Notes: generated by a model from the sequence alone, not told the origin. Numbered from the stretch's first letter, positions 1-11,794 are shown. The stretch: 64,000 bases of DNA from Spinacia oleracea (GCF_020520425.1 NC_079491.1:434001-498000); one strand, 5' to 3'. Numbers and translations are program-made.

Positions 1-493
1 AAATATGAACACATAAGATCCACATGGAACCTCAGTGGGACGCCTACCCTCTGTTTAGTGCGAAGGAGCTGAACATGTGTTTCTTGGACCTCCATCCTAT
101 AACACCTGTTGGGAGAACTAACCTTTAGCCCAGACATTGATTCAATCAACTCATGGACGTTCAGGTCCCTGTCCTCCGTACTTCCACGACAGATATCCCT
201 CAGATTCTTGATGAGCGTAAAAGGTTCATAGGCTACAAACCTTCTAGCCCAATCATCAGGGATATTGTTCAGCATGAGACTCATAACCTTTTTGAGATCC
301 GCATCCCAGGCGTAAAATCTCTCAGGGGTCATGTCTCTGGCATAGTAGCTTGGCATGGGATGTGATAGTACATACTCAAGTCCATTGAGTTTGACTATTT
401 CAACTAGCTTAGCTTCCCATTCAAGAAAATTTGTCAGGTTCAGCTTGACCATAAGCTCAGAACCCATGATGATGTTTTGATTGTTGTTTGCCA

Positions 494-3310
494 TATAAAA
501 AAAAAACTACAATTGAAAAGAATAAACAAATAAATAACCATTCACAGTTTCTCTTAATAAACTTAAATTCTAGCATACATGCATAATTCAATGTTTATTA
601 AGCATTTTATTCAAGTTATGTGTTCCGGCAGGTGTGAATAAAATGATTCCAAGATCCTAAAATCATTGAAGAACTAAGCACAGTTTGTCGACTTAATCCT
701 AGAACATCTTAGGTAAGCAAAAGCCTTTTGCTAATAGTCTAGAAACTATTCTTGGTTGATAGGTACGTCTAAGAACTTATTAGGTAAACCTATCGAATTT
801 GCCACGACATAAAAGGACTCCTTACTTATATCGTTGAGTTTCACCAAAACTAACATGTACTCACAATTATTTGTGTACCTTGCCCCTTTAGGACCAATAA
901 GTAACACCTCGCTGAGCGAAAACTATTACTAGATTGATGTAAAGGATATCCAAGCAAGTGTATATTTTGGCATGGCACCTTTTAACTCAATTTTTAAGTT
1001 TGGAACTTAAGGCTCTTACTATGTTGGTTAGATTTTAAGTGAACTAAAATCCTTAATCATGCAACATAATCAAGCTTTTGATCTCATGCATTTTAAGACA
1101 TATTTAAAGCAATAAATAACTTAAAACATGCATAAGATATTTGTGATCTAGTATGGCCCGACTTCATCTTGAAGCTTTGACTTCAAAGTCCGTCTTGAAA
1201 ATCTCCGTGGGAGGCACCATTTTCTTCAAATAGGATAAGCTATAACTAATTACAACTATTTGATGGTACGCAGACCATATTTGAATTGAAAAACAACTTT
1301 GGTACTTTAGACCAATTACATTCAAATTAATGGTACGCAGACCATATTTTCTATCCTATTTGGGCCATACTAGTCACTTCATAACCTGCAAAACAGTACA
1401 TATACAATATATACCATTCACCCATTCATTATCATGAATGGCCCACATAGCTGGTTAGTTAAACACATTATGCATCACGTAAACATTTGCAGCAATTAAT
1501 CAAGGGCACCAATAATCTACCAATTATTCAGTCCTTATTAATTCTAATCGAGTTGTTTTAACCTTAAGGATTTGTAGACCTAATCAAGAGTTTATGACTA
1601 AAAGCACTCCCACTCAAACCAATAAATTCATATGCTTTACTAATTTTAAACATAAAATTGTATTTCTAGTCTAACCGGAAACATACAAATTTAATTAAAA
1701 TTTAAAGCTCATATAAATTTATAATTGAATCCAAAAATTTAATTTTAATTTCAGTCACATTTAAATTAATTTATGATTTTAATTTTAGTAAAATAATTAG
1801 AATAAATGCCATTTATTATAATTATAATATTCAAAATTAAAATCCAAGAAATTAATTCAAATTATTAATTTTAAAATCAATTAAAAATTACGTGAACTGA
1901 AATTTTCAAATTAAACATTCAAAACGATCTAATCGTAACGCAAACACCCTACGCGTTGCACGCCCATGGGCTGTACGCACACAGCCATTGCTGGCCATGT
2001 GCGCGCAGCCCATGCGCTCGTTGCATAGCTGCTGCTGTCCCATACGCAAGCCTCCGCACAGCGCCCACCGCACGCGAGCTATCGCTCGCAGCGCGCGCGC
2101 GTTACCGCGCTCGCTGGTGCGCGAGATCGCTCGCTGGTGCGCGCGAGCCATCGCTCGCTGGGGCGCTGCATCGCTCGCTGGCGCGCGAGATCGCGCGCTG
2201 GTGCGCGCGAGATCGCTCGCTGGTGCGCGCGAGCCATCGCTCGCTGGGGCGCTCGAGTGATGCTGGGCGCAGCGCTCGTGGCACGCGAGCTTGCGCTCGC
2301 TGCGCACGAGGCTGCGCGCTGTTGTGCGAGGCAGCGCGCGCTGTGGCGCAGCTCGCTTGCTGCCCACACGCGACTGCCTTGCCTCGCCCCTCGCCCATGC
2401 CCATACGTTCATTGCTCGTGGCACACGACACAAGGCAGGGCTGCTGCCTTGCGCTCGTGCACTACGCCCTTGCTCATTGCATTCGTGCCGCACGGGCGAC
2501 GAGCTCCCTTGCTCGTCGTCGCATGCCCGCATTATACAACACCCCTTAAGGGTAACACGAAGCGTCCATTGCTTCGTGCGTGCAAGTTATTTGAACGAAT
2601 CGCATAAAAATTTAAAATTTATATTTAAAATTAATGACAAATTAATAAATAATATTAATTTCATAATTTTAGGGCGAAAAATCGAAAATTTATTATCCAA
2701 TTGATTTCCGATTGATATGGATTCAAGTCTAGGTCATAAAAATTTAAAATTTATCGTAAATTTACAATTTTTATGGTGGTTTTTAATCATAGGTTTCTAA
2801 TTAAATTACAATTAATTATGAAAATCAAATTAATTCTAAATTATTCTAATTTTCAACAAATTAATCATAATTACAAATTAGATTGCATAATTAACAAGAC
2901 TAGGCATTCAAACTTGTTAAACATATGCTTTAGGTCAATCAAAAATTCAAGATTTATCAACAAGAATCGCAAATATTTAATTTAACATCTTAAATTTACG
3001 AAATTTTGCATTCGAAAAACTAAAACCTTCGAAAAGTCATAGTTAGGCTTCGAATTCGAGAATTCTGGGTTCGGCAGAAAAATACTATTTTTGTCAAAAT
3101 TTTAGAATGCCTTTTACATGCGGAATTGACACAAAAATCACTCAATTCGGATGAGTAATGAAGAAACTGCCGAAAAACTGCGTACGTATAATTAAATAAA
3201 CGCAATTTGCAACTAATTAACAATTACGAAAATTAATCACCCCTTTTAATTCTTGCAAATTTGTAATATTTAACCATGTTCATGCAATTTAGATTATGAA
3301 AATAATAAGG
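494..3310 (-). other. Long leader between Copia LTR and gag
   Basis: About 2.8 kb of mostly AT-rich sequence with no convincing coding frame. The exception in composition is the GC-rich repeat island at about 1,950-2,560. A short direct repeat, ATGGTACGCAGACCATATTT, occurs near 1,262 and 1,331. Long untranslated leaders are known in several plant LTR retrotransposon families, so this is read as leader rather than as a separate insertion, but an old nested insertion cannot be excluded. Confidence 0.5.
1950..2560. repeat. GC-rich short tandem/interspersed repeat island in the Copia leader
   Basis: Seen: an abrupt GC- and CpG-rich block inside AT-rich DNA. It is dominated at 2,100-2,260 by copies of a roughly 20-25 bp unit around CGCTCGCTGG followed by GCGCGCGAG. 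Because the unit lacks stop codons in several frames it generates overlapping open frames on both strands, all rich in Ala, Arg and Ser; these are compositional and not genes. Function unknown. Confidence 0.75.
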
Positions 3311-3325
3311 GGCTCGTGATACCAC

Positions 3326-4666
3326 TGTTAGGTTATGATACATATGACATTACATAGATCATGCGGAAACAACCATTAACCCAGGAAACATGTTATTTAC
3401 ACATAATCATTTAGCATAGTTTAGATGCATACTCTTTGTTGCGTGCCTTCCCTAGCTGCGCCCGAACCGAACAAGAACAAGTCTTTTAGGACTCCAAGTG
3501 TCGTCCCTCCGTAGAAAGTCCACAGCACGTCCGGATCCGCCTTAAGATTGACCAACTAGAATCGCCCTTAAGGTACTCAGAAAATTCGGCACTTTTGGGG
3601 CAAGATGGGTGTTTGAATTTTCTCTCAAAAAACTCACTTTTGAATACTTTGAAACTTGTGTATAAATTATGACCCCTAGGCCTTTATTTATAGAGTTATG
3701 GAAAAGGAATCGTAATCCTAGTAGGATGCGAATTAATTGGAATTAGAATTCTACATGAATTCTACTTAATCAATTTATCCAATAGGAATAGACATTTAAT
3801 CATACACTGACTCTTGCAGATTCAGGAATCTCGCATGAGCTCAAACTCACACACACACGGCAGCCACAAGGGCTGCCCACGCATGCGAGCAGCAGCCCAC
3901 GCAGCGCGGCCCACGCATGCGTGGCCTTGTGCGCGCTGGGCTGTGGCGTGCGTGCTTGCTGGGCGATGGCCTGGCTTCGTGCTGGGCCTTCGTCCGGCAG
4001 GCCTCGTCCGATGCTAATTCGTACGATACGCTTCCGATTAAAATTCCATTTCCGGAATCTATTTCCGATACGAACAATATTCAATATTTCCGATTCCGGA
4101 ATTAATTTCCGTTTCGAACAAATATTTAATATTTCCGTTTCCGGAATTATTTTCCGATTCCGGTAATATTTCCGATTCTGACAATATTTCCGTTTCCGGC
4201 AATATTTCCGATTCTGGTAATATTTCCATTTCCAACAATATTTTCCGATACGTACCATGTTTCCGTTTCCGGCAACATCTACGACTTGGATAATATTCAT
4301 ATTTCCGATACGATCCATATTTCCGTTTCCGGCAATATCATCGTTTCCGGAGTATTCATTTCTTGCCTGTGACGATCTTAGCTCCCACTGAAACCAAGAT
4401 CCGTCGGTTCCGAATATTCATAGATGGAGTATTTAATGCCATTAAATACTTGATCCGTTTACGTACTATTTGTGTGACCCTACGGGTTCAGTCAAGAGTA
4501 AGCTGTGGATTAATATCATTAATTCCACTTGAACTGAAGCGGCCTCTAGCTAGGCATTCAGCTCACTTGATCTCACTGAATTATTAACTTGTTTAATTAA
4601 TACTGAACCGCATTTATTAGACTTAACATAGAATGCATACTTGGACCAAGGGCATTATTTCCTTCA
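3326..4666 (-). repeat. 5' LTR of the Copia-type element
   Basis: The 1,341 bp segment begins on the minus strand with TGAAGGAAATAATGCCCTTG and ends with CATAACCTAACA, just before the PBS. It carries a GC-rich block (about 3,840-4,015) and a CCG-containing short-repeat block (about 4,030-4,360). The base after the outer end (ATCAC, 4,667) would be one copy of the target-site duplication; its partner is outside the window. Confidence 0.8.
4030..4360. repeat. Short tandem repeats (TTTCCG family) in the Copia LTR
   Basis: A run of degenerate units of about 18 bp with the pattern AATATTTCCGTTTCCGGC, well over ten copies. Each carries one or two CCG/CGG steps in an otherwise AT-rich setting. It lies in the U3-side part of the LTR when read on the minus strand. 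Repeated LTR motifs may serve as enhancer-like elements, but nothing here proves that. Confidence 0.7.
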
Positions 4667-4891
4667 ATCACCTCTTTGGAATATATCGACAACAACTCGT
4701 GATAATTTGTTGTCAAATGCTATGCATAAAGGTCATGTTGCGGATTTCCCGCAAGCAGTTACCCCTGTGCTTTCTTATCAGACCCCGCCAATGAGGAATT
4801 ATGTTGGTCATACATCTTGGCCATCTCGGTCATGCTTCCCTGCTCCCCTGACTAGTTTCTCTACAAACAACTGCCTTCAGTTCAAGAGTTA
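4667..4891 (+). pseudogene. C-terminal coding-like fragment of unknown protein
   Basis: An open frame begins upstream inside the Copia LTR and ends with a stop at 4,890-4,892. Only the part after 4,667 can belong to the original sequence. It encodes about 74 residues with balanced composition, including SLWNIST and MRNYVGHTSWPSRSC, and does not look like random AT-rich sequence. The GTTCTA array starts directly after the stop. It may be the last exon of the motif element's own protein, cut by the Copia insertion at 4,666/4,667. I do not recognise the family. Confidence 0.3.
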
Positions 4892-5047
4892 GATTTTATG
4901 TTCTAAAAACCAAGGCTAATGTTCTAAAAATTTATACATATGTTCTAAAGTAAGTAGAACAAATCCAAAAGTAAATATAAGTGATTCAAAAGTAAAGAAT
5001 CATCAAATAGAAGAATTAATTAATATCATAAACAGAATATAAAGAGT

Positions 5048-5116
5048 TGCCTATGTAGGATTCGAACCTACATCATTGTGCAATCGCACAAAGCTCTACC
5101 AATTGAGCTAATAGGC
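5048..5116 (-). tRNA. tRNA-like sequence, probably a decayed tRNA
   Basis: The minus strand reads GCCTATTAGCTCAATTGGTA, a good D-arm, and later GTAGGTTCGAATCCTAC, a good T-arm, with GCCTAT/ATAGGC closing the acceptor. The acceptor stem pairs over only six bases. The anticodon stem TTGTG/CACAA leaves a six-base loop, so no anticodon can be assigned safely (GAT or ATT in loose readings). It sits within the GTTCTA element. Best read as a degenerate or organelle-derived tRNA remnant. Confidence 0.45.
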
Positions 5117-6369
5117 ATTGTCCCAAAACATCAAGCATTAACAACCGTTACTTGTAACAACACCACATGCACAAAACTGCTAGTAGTAGCCAAACATAGC
5201 AGAACAGTTGCCCAATATATAGTCAATAAAAGGAATCATACCACCCTAGACTCACCCACAACATTCCTCCCTGCAAAACAAATAGCATGCACCAGCAGCC
5301 ATGCAACCACTTAAGAACAACACCAATCTATGCAACAACTATATTAGCCCATAATTTTGCACATGAAAACCCAACATAGCTAACCTGACCTGAATTGTCA
5401 TAGAAACAAGCCAAAAATCAGACCTAAAGCACATTCATGAATATATTTGATACAAGAAGAGAACATTGAAACATACATTTCTAGTTTTAGAACATCTTGT
5501 TATGAATTTTAGAACATAAAATATACATAAATAATAGCTTTTCTACATGTAGAGAACAGTATAAAATTATGTTCTAAAAGTTGAACTTAATGTTTTTAAA
5601 AGCGAGCCTTCATATTCTAAAGAATTGAGATGATGAAATATTACCCAATATTTGAAAGGATGTCAGCTAAGAGTGTTTTTTCGATAATTGGAATAAAAAT
5701 GGACTCCGACACTGGTGTTTTATCACTTTATAAACTAGTGATACGTTGTAAAAAATAATGTTCTAAAAGGTGAAACTTAATGTTCTAACAAGAGAAGCTA
5801 TATGTTCTAACAATTGAATTTATATGTTCTAACAAGTGAAGCTATATGTTCTATACATTATTTCTATATGTTCTAATCAGTTAAGCTACATGTTCTAAGA
5901 AGTTAAGCTATATGTTCTACAAAGCAGTGTACACATCAGTAAGAAAGGCAATGGACTAAAAAAAAAATATCCTTTCACTCTACCCAAATATTCTACCAAT
6001 ATATATTTTGATGTACCTTATTTGTATTCTACCATGTTTTAAAATGTGGCTTGTTGAAAACTCTTCTTATAGTTTATGGACAAACTAAATTAGGAAACTA
6101 AGATCCGTATATATTTTGTTATATAAAACATCGTGTCTATTTTCAGTCTTCCCAGCCCCTACTCCTATCCCAACCCTACTCTCAAAACCTCCCCTGCTCT
6201 GCCATATATTACACCTAGTCAAATAAGATGTGAAAGACTGATCTTTTTGAATTATTCGTATATAAGTGGATAGAGGAATGAGAGCTTACACATATCTCAT
6301 AAGCGGACCACATTGTTTGAATGGTTAGTAAAGTCAGAACATGAGCCACAACTAGTATTAACCATTGCC

Positions 6370-6690
6370 TAGATCCAAAAGACATACACTATGAGCCACT
6401 AAATATATTTGTTCTAAACCATGAAATTTCATTTTCTTAATTTAACTTTCATGTTTTAATGTCATTATGCCATATAATGGTAAGTGTAGTCCAGTCACTC
6501 CAGCTCAAACCTCCCCTACCCTAGTAAATGGTAAGTGTAGTCAAATAACATCTATATCTACCAATATTACTTATGTTCTAATCATTAAACAATTTTGTTC
6601 TAAACAGTAAGCTTTCATGTTCTACATTCTTAACCTTCATGTTCTAAAGTACTGAGAGTATAAAATTTTACCAAATATTGCACATGATGT
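6370..6690. repeat. Internal direct repeat, copy 1
   Basis: This stretch, beginning near CTATGAGCCACTAAATATAT, is repeated in the same orientation at about 8,455-8,780 with small differences. Both copies contain the same series of GTTCTA words and the GGTAAGTGTAGTCAAATAAC segment. A further shared segment, AAATTAAATTCTTAT, lies near 6,862 and 8,108. It shows that the motif element grew by internal duplication. Confidence 0.7.
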
Positions 6691-8454
6691 CCTTTATAAT
6701 TGATGACAGGACAATTTTCTTCGTTATTTTGGCGCGTTTATTCTCATTTCCTCTGTTTAACATATAACTATTACTCTTAGAACATCATAAAATATCGAAA
6801 ATTAGAAGAAGAAAAAAAGAGTAAAATTCTCAATTCTCAAATTAATTCAAAAATTCAGAAATTAAATTCTTATAAAAAATACTTATCCTAATACACTAAA
6901 AAGTAGAGAATAGCCAACTTATCAGCTAGTTAACAACATCATAATATAGCATAAGCCTTTTCCAATTTCCCTTATTAGGCTTAGAAGCATACTGTGAAAA
7001 TCTATAAATCCCGACAAGTGTGGGCAGCTAACTATGAAAGTCCATACCATATACTTCGTATAAACCTTTAAAACATATGCAATAATGATAAGAACATCTG
7101 CAATAATAACTAGAACATATTCAATAATAATTAGAACATATGCTATTGTAATTAGAACATATACAATAATGATTAGAACATATGTAATGATACTTTAGTA
7201 CATAAGCAAGATTAGGACTAGACCCTAAAACTTTAATATCTACCGAGTCCAGAACCAACCTATGGCATGAACCAACTGATTATGAATTTGTCCATTAATT
7301 TCCAGACTTGAACTACCTCGGCTTCGAGGTTAACTGGAAAACGCCCTAACCGGGCTTATCCCTGTCCCATGGCAACCTCTAAAATCAACATATTATGACA
7401 AGCATTTCCTAACATAGAGTAGTAAAAATATTCGGCCATAATATCTCTTGTTCTGAAAAAATGAGTTAGTTGTTCAAAGCTGGAAATTTTTGTTCAAAGC
7501 TTATAAAAAACACTTTCAAAACAGAGAAACAGGCCACCAACTACATTTTCAATTCAACTATATGACACATTCCTAAACCGAGCTCTTGAAGCGCCTTCTA
7601 GTATACTGAATATTAGATGCAGGTCATGAAAGAACTTCTCTTAGTCCATTTTACTCTATATGTGTCCCTGAGGTAATCAATGCACTGTTATAAATCAAAG
7701 TAGGAGTTATACAGAAACCTAAAGCTAAACTACACAACTACATCCCCAAGGGAGCCTTTTGTGTCTCCAAATTCAATGTAACAAATGGAGAGGAACAAAA
7801 GTGAAATCTCCGAACCAACAATTACACTCAAAGCTCACAATAAGATAAGTTACGAAGCCACTTGTTACTAAACTATTCAATGAATGTGTAAAATTATAGT
7901 TCAGAACACATGCACTTATTGTTCAGAACATATGCAAATATAGTTCAGAACATATGCAAATATAGTTCAGAACATATGCAAATATAGTTCAGAACATATG
8001 CAATTACAGTGAACATTAAAATTCAGAGCATATAACTACTAGTTTTAGAGCATCATAAGATATCGAAAAAATATCTTAAAATTCTCAAATTAATTCAGAA
8101 AATCAGAAATTAAATTCTTATCAAAATACTAAAAATTCATATCGGAACATCCACAATTACAACAACGATCAAATATAAGGAACATAAAAATTAGCAAAAT
8201 CGCTAGAAACATCCACAAATTTGCAGAACAAATAATTACAAAAATAAATTTCGAAAAATTCCGAAAATATTACAAAAACTTCGCTAAAATTAAAGCATTG
8301 AATACTTACTCTCATGGATCTTCTAGATATTTTGGTGGTTTTTAAGTATTTCTTTTTGGCTGAAAATCAAAATTTAACAAAGATAACTTCAATTAATGTA
8401 TAAAAACAAAGAAAGTAGTTCGAATCAGTTCGAATTAGGTTAAAATTTTGCCAA

Positions 8455-8780
8455 GATCCAAAAGATCGATAGACGCTATGAGCCACTAAATATATTTGTT
8501 CTAAATCGTGAACTTTCATGATCTTAATTTTAACTTTCATGTTCTAAATTCATTATGCCATATAATAGTAAGTGTAGTCCAGACGTCCAGTCACCCCAGT
8601 CCATTCACTCTAGCCCGAACCTTCCCTGATGTAGTAAATGGTAAGTGTAGTCAAATAACATCTAGTTTCTACCAATATTTTTTATGTTCTATACATTAAA
8701 CAATTTTGTTCTAAACAATGAGTTTTCATGTTCTACATTCTTAACCTTCACATTCTAAAGTATTGAAAGCATAAATATTA
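8455..8780. repeat. Internal direct repeat, copy 2
   Basis: Second copy of the segment at 6,370-6,690, same orientation, with point differences and small indels. It also opens with CTATGAGCCACTAAATATAT and closes at ATTCTAAAGTATTGA, where the first copy has GTTCTAAAGTACTGA. Confidence 0.7.
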
Positions 8781-10056
8781 CCCAATATTGCTCATGATAT
8801 CTTTCATAGTTGTTTGGCGCATTTATTCTCACGTTCTCTGTTAAAAAATGCAAAACATATAACTATTACTTTTAGAACATCATAAGATGTCGAAATTACC
8901 ATCACTATCCCTAATTTTTGATGTTTTAAAAAGTAACTTCTATGTTCTAAATATTAAACAATTTTGTTCTAAACAATGAACCTTTATGTTCTAAATGTTG
9001 AACCTTCATGTTCTAAAGAATTAAGATTATAAAATATTACCAACATTTTTCAATGATGTCCTTCGGATTTCTTCTTCGACAATTGTACTATCAACGCGCT
9101 CGATTTAGCTCTGAATTTTTGGCATGTTTAATCTCATTTACGTCCTTTGAATTTTCTTTGTTTCAAATTTCAGAACATGTAACTATAAGTTTTAGATCAT
9201 GGTTTATTTCATAAATCAGTAAATATAGAAAACAAATTAATTTAAAGATTAGAAAAATCAGAAATTAATAACCTAAAATTCAAAAATTCAAAAACTGATC
9301 ACAAATAAAGTAAAATAAAAACATGAACAATTAATTAAAAAATTAATCACAAAAGTTCAGAACAAACTGATTCTGGATTCAGAAATCGATCAAAAAAAAT
9401 CCAGAACAAACTGATTCTAAATTCAGAAAAAATAAAACAACAAATAGAACATCAAATACTACAATCAGAACATTCAATCTACTCAATTACTTACGAATTT
9501 TCTATATTTTTACCTTACAATCAAAACTTATCACAAATTAACTAAAATAATGTTTAAAAACAAGGAAAATAGTTTGAATTTTGTGTATTTCATTTACCTT
9601 CTTCGTTCGTATTTTTTTTCCAGGTTGATTTGTTGAATATTCACCTTCGTTCATCTTCAACTGACAAAATTATGTTAAAATTAGCGGTAATTGTAGTAGA
9701 AGAGAAGAAATATAGAACAATGAAGCGAGACTTTACCTTAAATCAGTAAGTAATCGGCGATTTTGGAGCTTGATCGCCGTTCTCTAGAGCTTTAATGGTT
9801 GTTTCTGGAGGAGAGAGAAAATGGTGAGAGAGAGGGTGGAGGATAATCGTTTGTAGAGAGAGAGCGTGAATACTGAGATTAGTTTGAGAGAGAAAGGGGC
9901 GTGGGTTTTATTATGTTAGTAGTTGGAAGGTTATTTACATATTGCCATTAATTGGTTTTAATCCTAGCCCTTAGATTGAATCTAATCCTACGGATTAGAT
10001 TCATTCTCATATATACTAGTATACTCACATAGGGACCTATTTTCACCGGATCCCTC

Positions 10057-11794
10057 CCCTATATATATATATATATATATATAATATATTGTTGGCTTCA
10101 TCTTAATATATATTTTCAAAATATTAATATTTTTATAAGTTTGTATAATATGTAGTTAAAGATATTAATAGTCAAAGTTGTGCATTGGCAACCGTGTCCA
10201 ATCAAAACGGTGCGAGTAATCCCTTCAGTGTTATTAGATTGAGGGAGTAGAAGATTGTTGGGAATAAATCTTCGCCGTCCAAAAGAAAATGTTGGGAGAG
10301 CATTGATTATGGGGGTTGGTGAGGAGAGAAAGACATGGTACTAAGTTGTCTGACTAATTAACTAAACTTGATTACTCATGGAGTAGTAGGTTAAAACTAA
10401 GTAGGTCTTACCGGATAACTGGATATGACAGTTTCCTACCTACCACCACCGGGCGTCAACCATTTACGTGTAGTCGGCGTCGCCTTCTGGCTAAATTCAT
10501 ACTTGAATAATAATGTAGTATTCCCATATGAATATGAATGGTCCTAATCTAAAGTCTTATACTCCCGCATTCACAATTCATTCTATCAGTAAGTTAACAA
10601 GCTCTGCTAGTCAATACTACAAGTGCAATCAGGAACTACACTTAGGAAGAAGAAAAATCACTGAGCAGGAACAGCACTTAGGAAGACGAAAAGTTCCTTA
10701 ACACATTCATTCATTGGCCAAAAAGATAGTATGTGATTTACATTCTCATATCCACATAGCACATAGCACATAGCACATAGAATAGAATACTAGACCTCCC
10801 TGAATTGCATATAACGCGTCAGCTTAGTAGCACAGCAATCATCAAATAAATGTTCCAATCCCAACAACAAAATCCCCTTTCAAAACTGTAAACCAATGGC
10901 AACCATGGCTCTCTCAGCCCCATTTTCAAGGAAGGCACCCCTTGGAAGTTGGAACTCAAAACTAGAGCCATTTAAGCTGTTGTTCAAAGCAATAGCAAAA
11001 TCAGGTCAAGTAAGACCATGCTACGGCCCAGGTTGTGTCAAGTAACTAGGTCCGTCCTCTGGTGAACTCCCATCTTACCTCACCCGTTGACTATGGATGG
11101 GACACATCATCAGGATTATCAACTGACTCAGAAACCTCGGCGAAGTTTGGTTCAAGGCTGGTTCCCAAATCCTCAGTGACAGTGGTCTCGACTACCTGGG
11201 CAATTCAAGCTTGATCCAGGCACAAAGCATCTTGGCCATCTGAGTTTGCCAGGTCTTCCTTATGGGTGCAGTCCAAGTTTTCGGGTTGAAGATGGGACTT
11301 TAGGTGAGGTCATTGAACCTCTGTACCCATATGGCAGCTTTGACCCACTGGGACTAGCAGGTGAAAGGACAAATAAATTTCAAACATCCTGATATCATAA
11401 TCAGAAATACCCCAGCCAAACTGCAGTCTGCAGATAACAAAATAAGTTTCGGAATATATCAGATCATTGTAAACATTAAGTAGCACAGCAATGGATACTT
11501 TTATACTATATAGCTGTTGCACCACACGTATGATGCAACGACAATAATCATAAACAATTTAAACATGACCCCAATTAGTAAACCTATAAAAGAACTCAAC
11601 ACGAGATATCATAAGTGTGAAACAGATAGTATCATTTGGTTGATGATGTTAGAACTCAACAACTCATCAAAGAACTCAACCCTTATAACGCTTTTTGTTT
11701 CCATAACATCACCCTGAGGCCTTTACTGAGTTGATTACAAGTATAAATTTCTGCTTACCAATTAGGGTTTTGCTCAAGGAACGAACCAGTTCAA
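10057..11794. other. Intergenic DNA and 3' flank/3' UTR of the WDR6 gene
   Basis: A TA microsatellite lies at about 10,062-10,083, followed by AT-rich sequence without a supported gene. A short imperfect duplication (CACTTAGGAAGA, near 10,638 and 10,676) is seen. The WDR6 stop is at 11,795-11,797 and its 3' UTR must extend leftward from there; I could not place the poly(A) site. A coding-like but broken strip at 11,020-11,300 is listed separately. Confidence 0.5.
11020..11300 (-). pseudogene. Decayed coding-like fragment downstream of WDR6
   Basis: The minus strand holds two adjoining coding-like pieces, one containing [19 protein letters not shown] and the next [20 protein letters not shown], ending at a stop. 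They are in different frames, joining if one base is shifted between them near 11,190. The acidic, Ser/Thr-rich composition resembles the C-terminal tail of a regulatory protein, but I do not recognise it. It could be a relic of a gene fragment or part of the WDR6 3' UTR that looks coding by chance. Confidence 0.3.

Larger units (their letters stand above)
1..4666 (-). mobile_element. Copia-type LTR element, 5' half (5' LTR, leader, start of gag)
   Basis: Seen: an LTR at 3,326-4,666 with TG...CA ends. Directly inside it is a primer-binding site matching the 3' end of initiator tRNA-Met (on the minus strand TGGTATCACGAGCC, 3,324-3,311). A leader of about 2.8 kb follows, then a minus-strand gag-like reading frame that starts near 493 with ATGGCAAACAAC and runs out of the window. 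The predicted product has the look of a Copia GAG N-terminus (conserved Leu/Trp-rich start). The rest of the element and its second LTR lie beyond position 1, so completeness and age cannot be judged here. Assignment to Copia is from gag style, PBS and LTR ends; the lineage is not resolved. Confidence 0.8.
4667..10056. mobile_element. Motif-rich repeat element, probably a large DNA transposon (Mutator- or Helitron-like)
   Basis: Seen: about 5.4 kb holding dozens of copies of GTTCTA or its complement TAGAAC, usually as ATGTTCTAA or TTAGAACAT, plus a fourfold CAGAACATATGCAAATATAG repeat near 7,920-8,000. The right margin near 10,056 reads TCACCGGATCCCTCCCC, then a TA run. The sequence inward of it, with an inverted pair around TCTAATCCTACGGATTAGA, looks like a transposon terminus. 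At 9,590-9,900 the strand reading leftward resembles a leader with GA-rich stretches. The opposite terminus is not visible and would lie beyond the Copia insertion. No intact transposase or helicase is seen. Class is inferred only. Confidence 0.45.

Noticed and set aside
1906-2704. Several overlapping long open frames on both strands
   Set aside because: All derive from the GC-rich short-repeat island, which lacks stops by composition. The products are Ala/Arg/Ser-rich and mutually overlapping, with no domain.
3800-4318. 172-residue minus-strand frame rich in Lys/Tyr/Arg
   Set aside because: It reads through the TTTCCG tandem repeats and the GC-rich block of the LTR; no domain and repetitive by construction.
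7915-8010. Fourfold CAGAACATATGCAAATATAG repeat as an independent satellite
   Set aside because: It is a local expansion of the AGAACATA motif of the larger element rather than a separate array.
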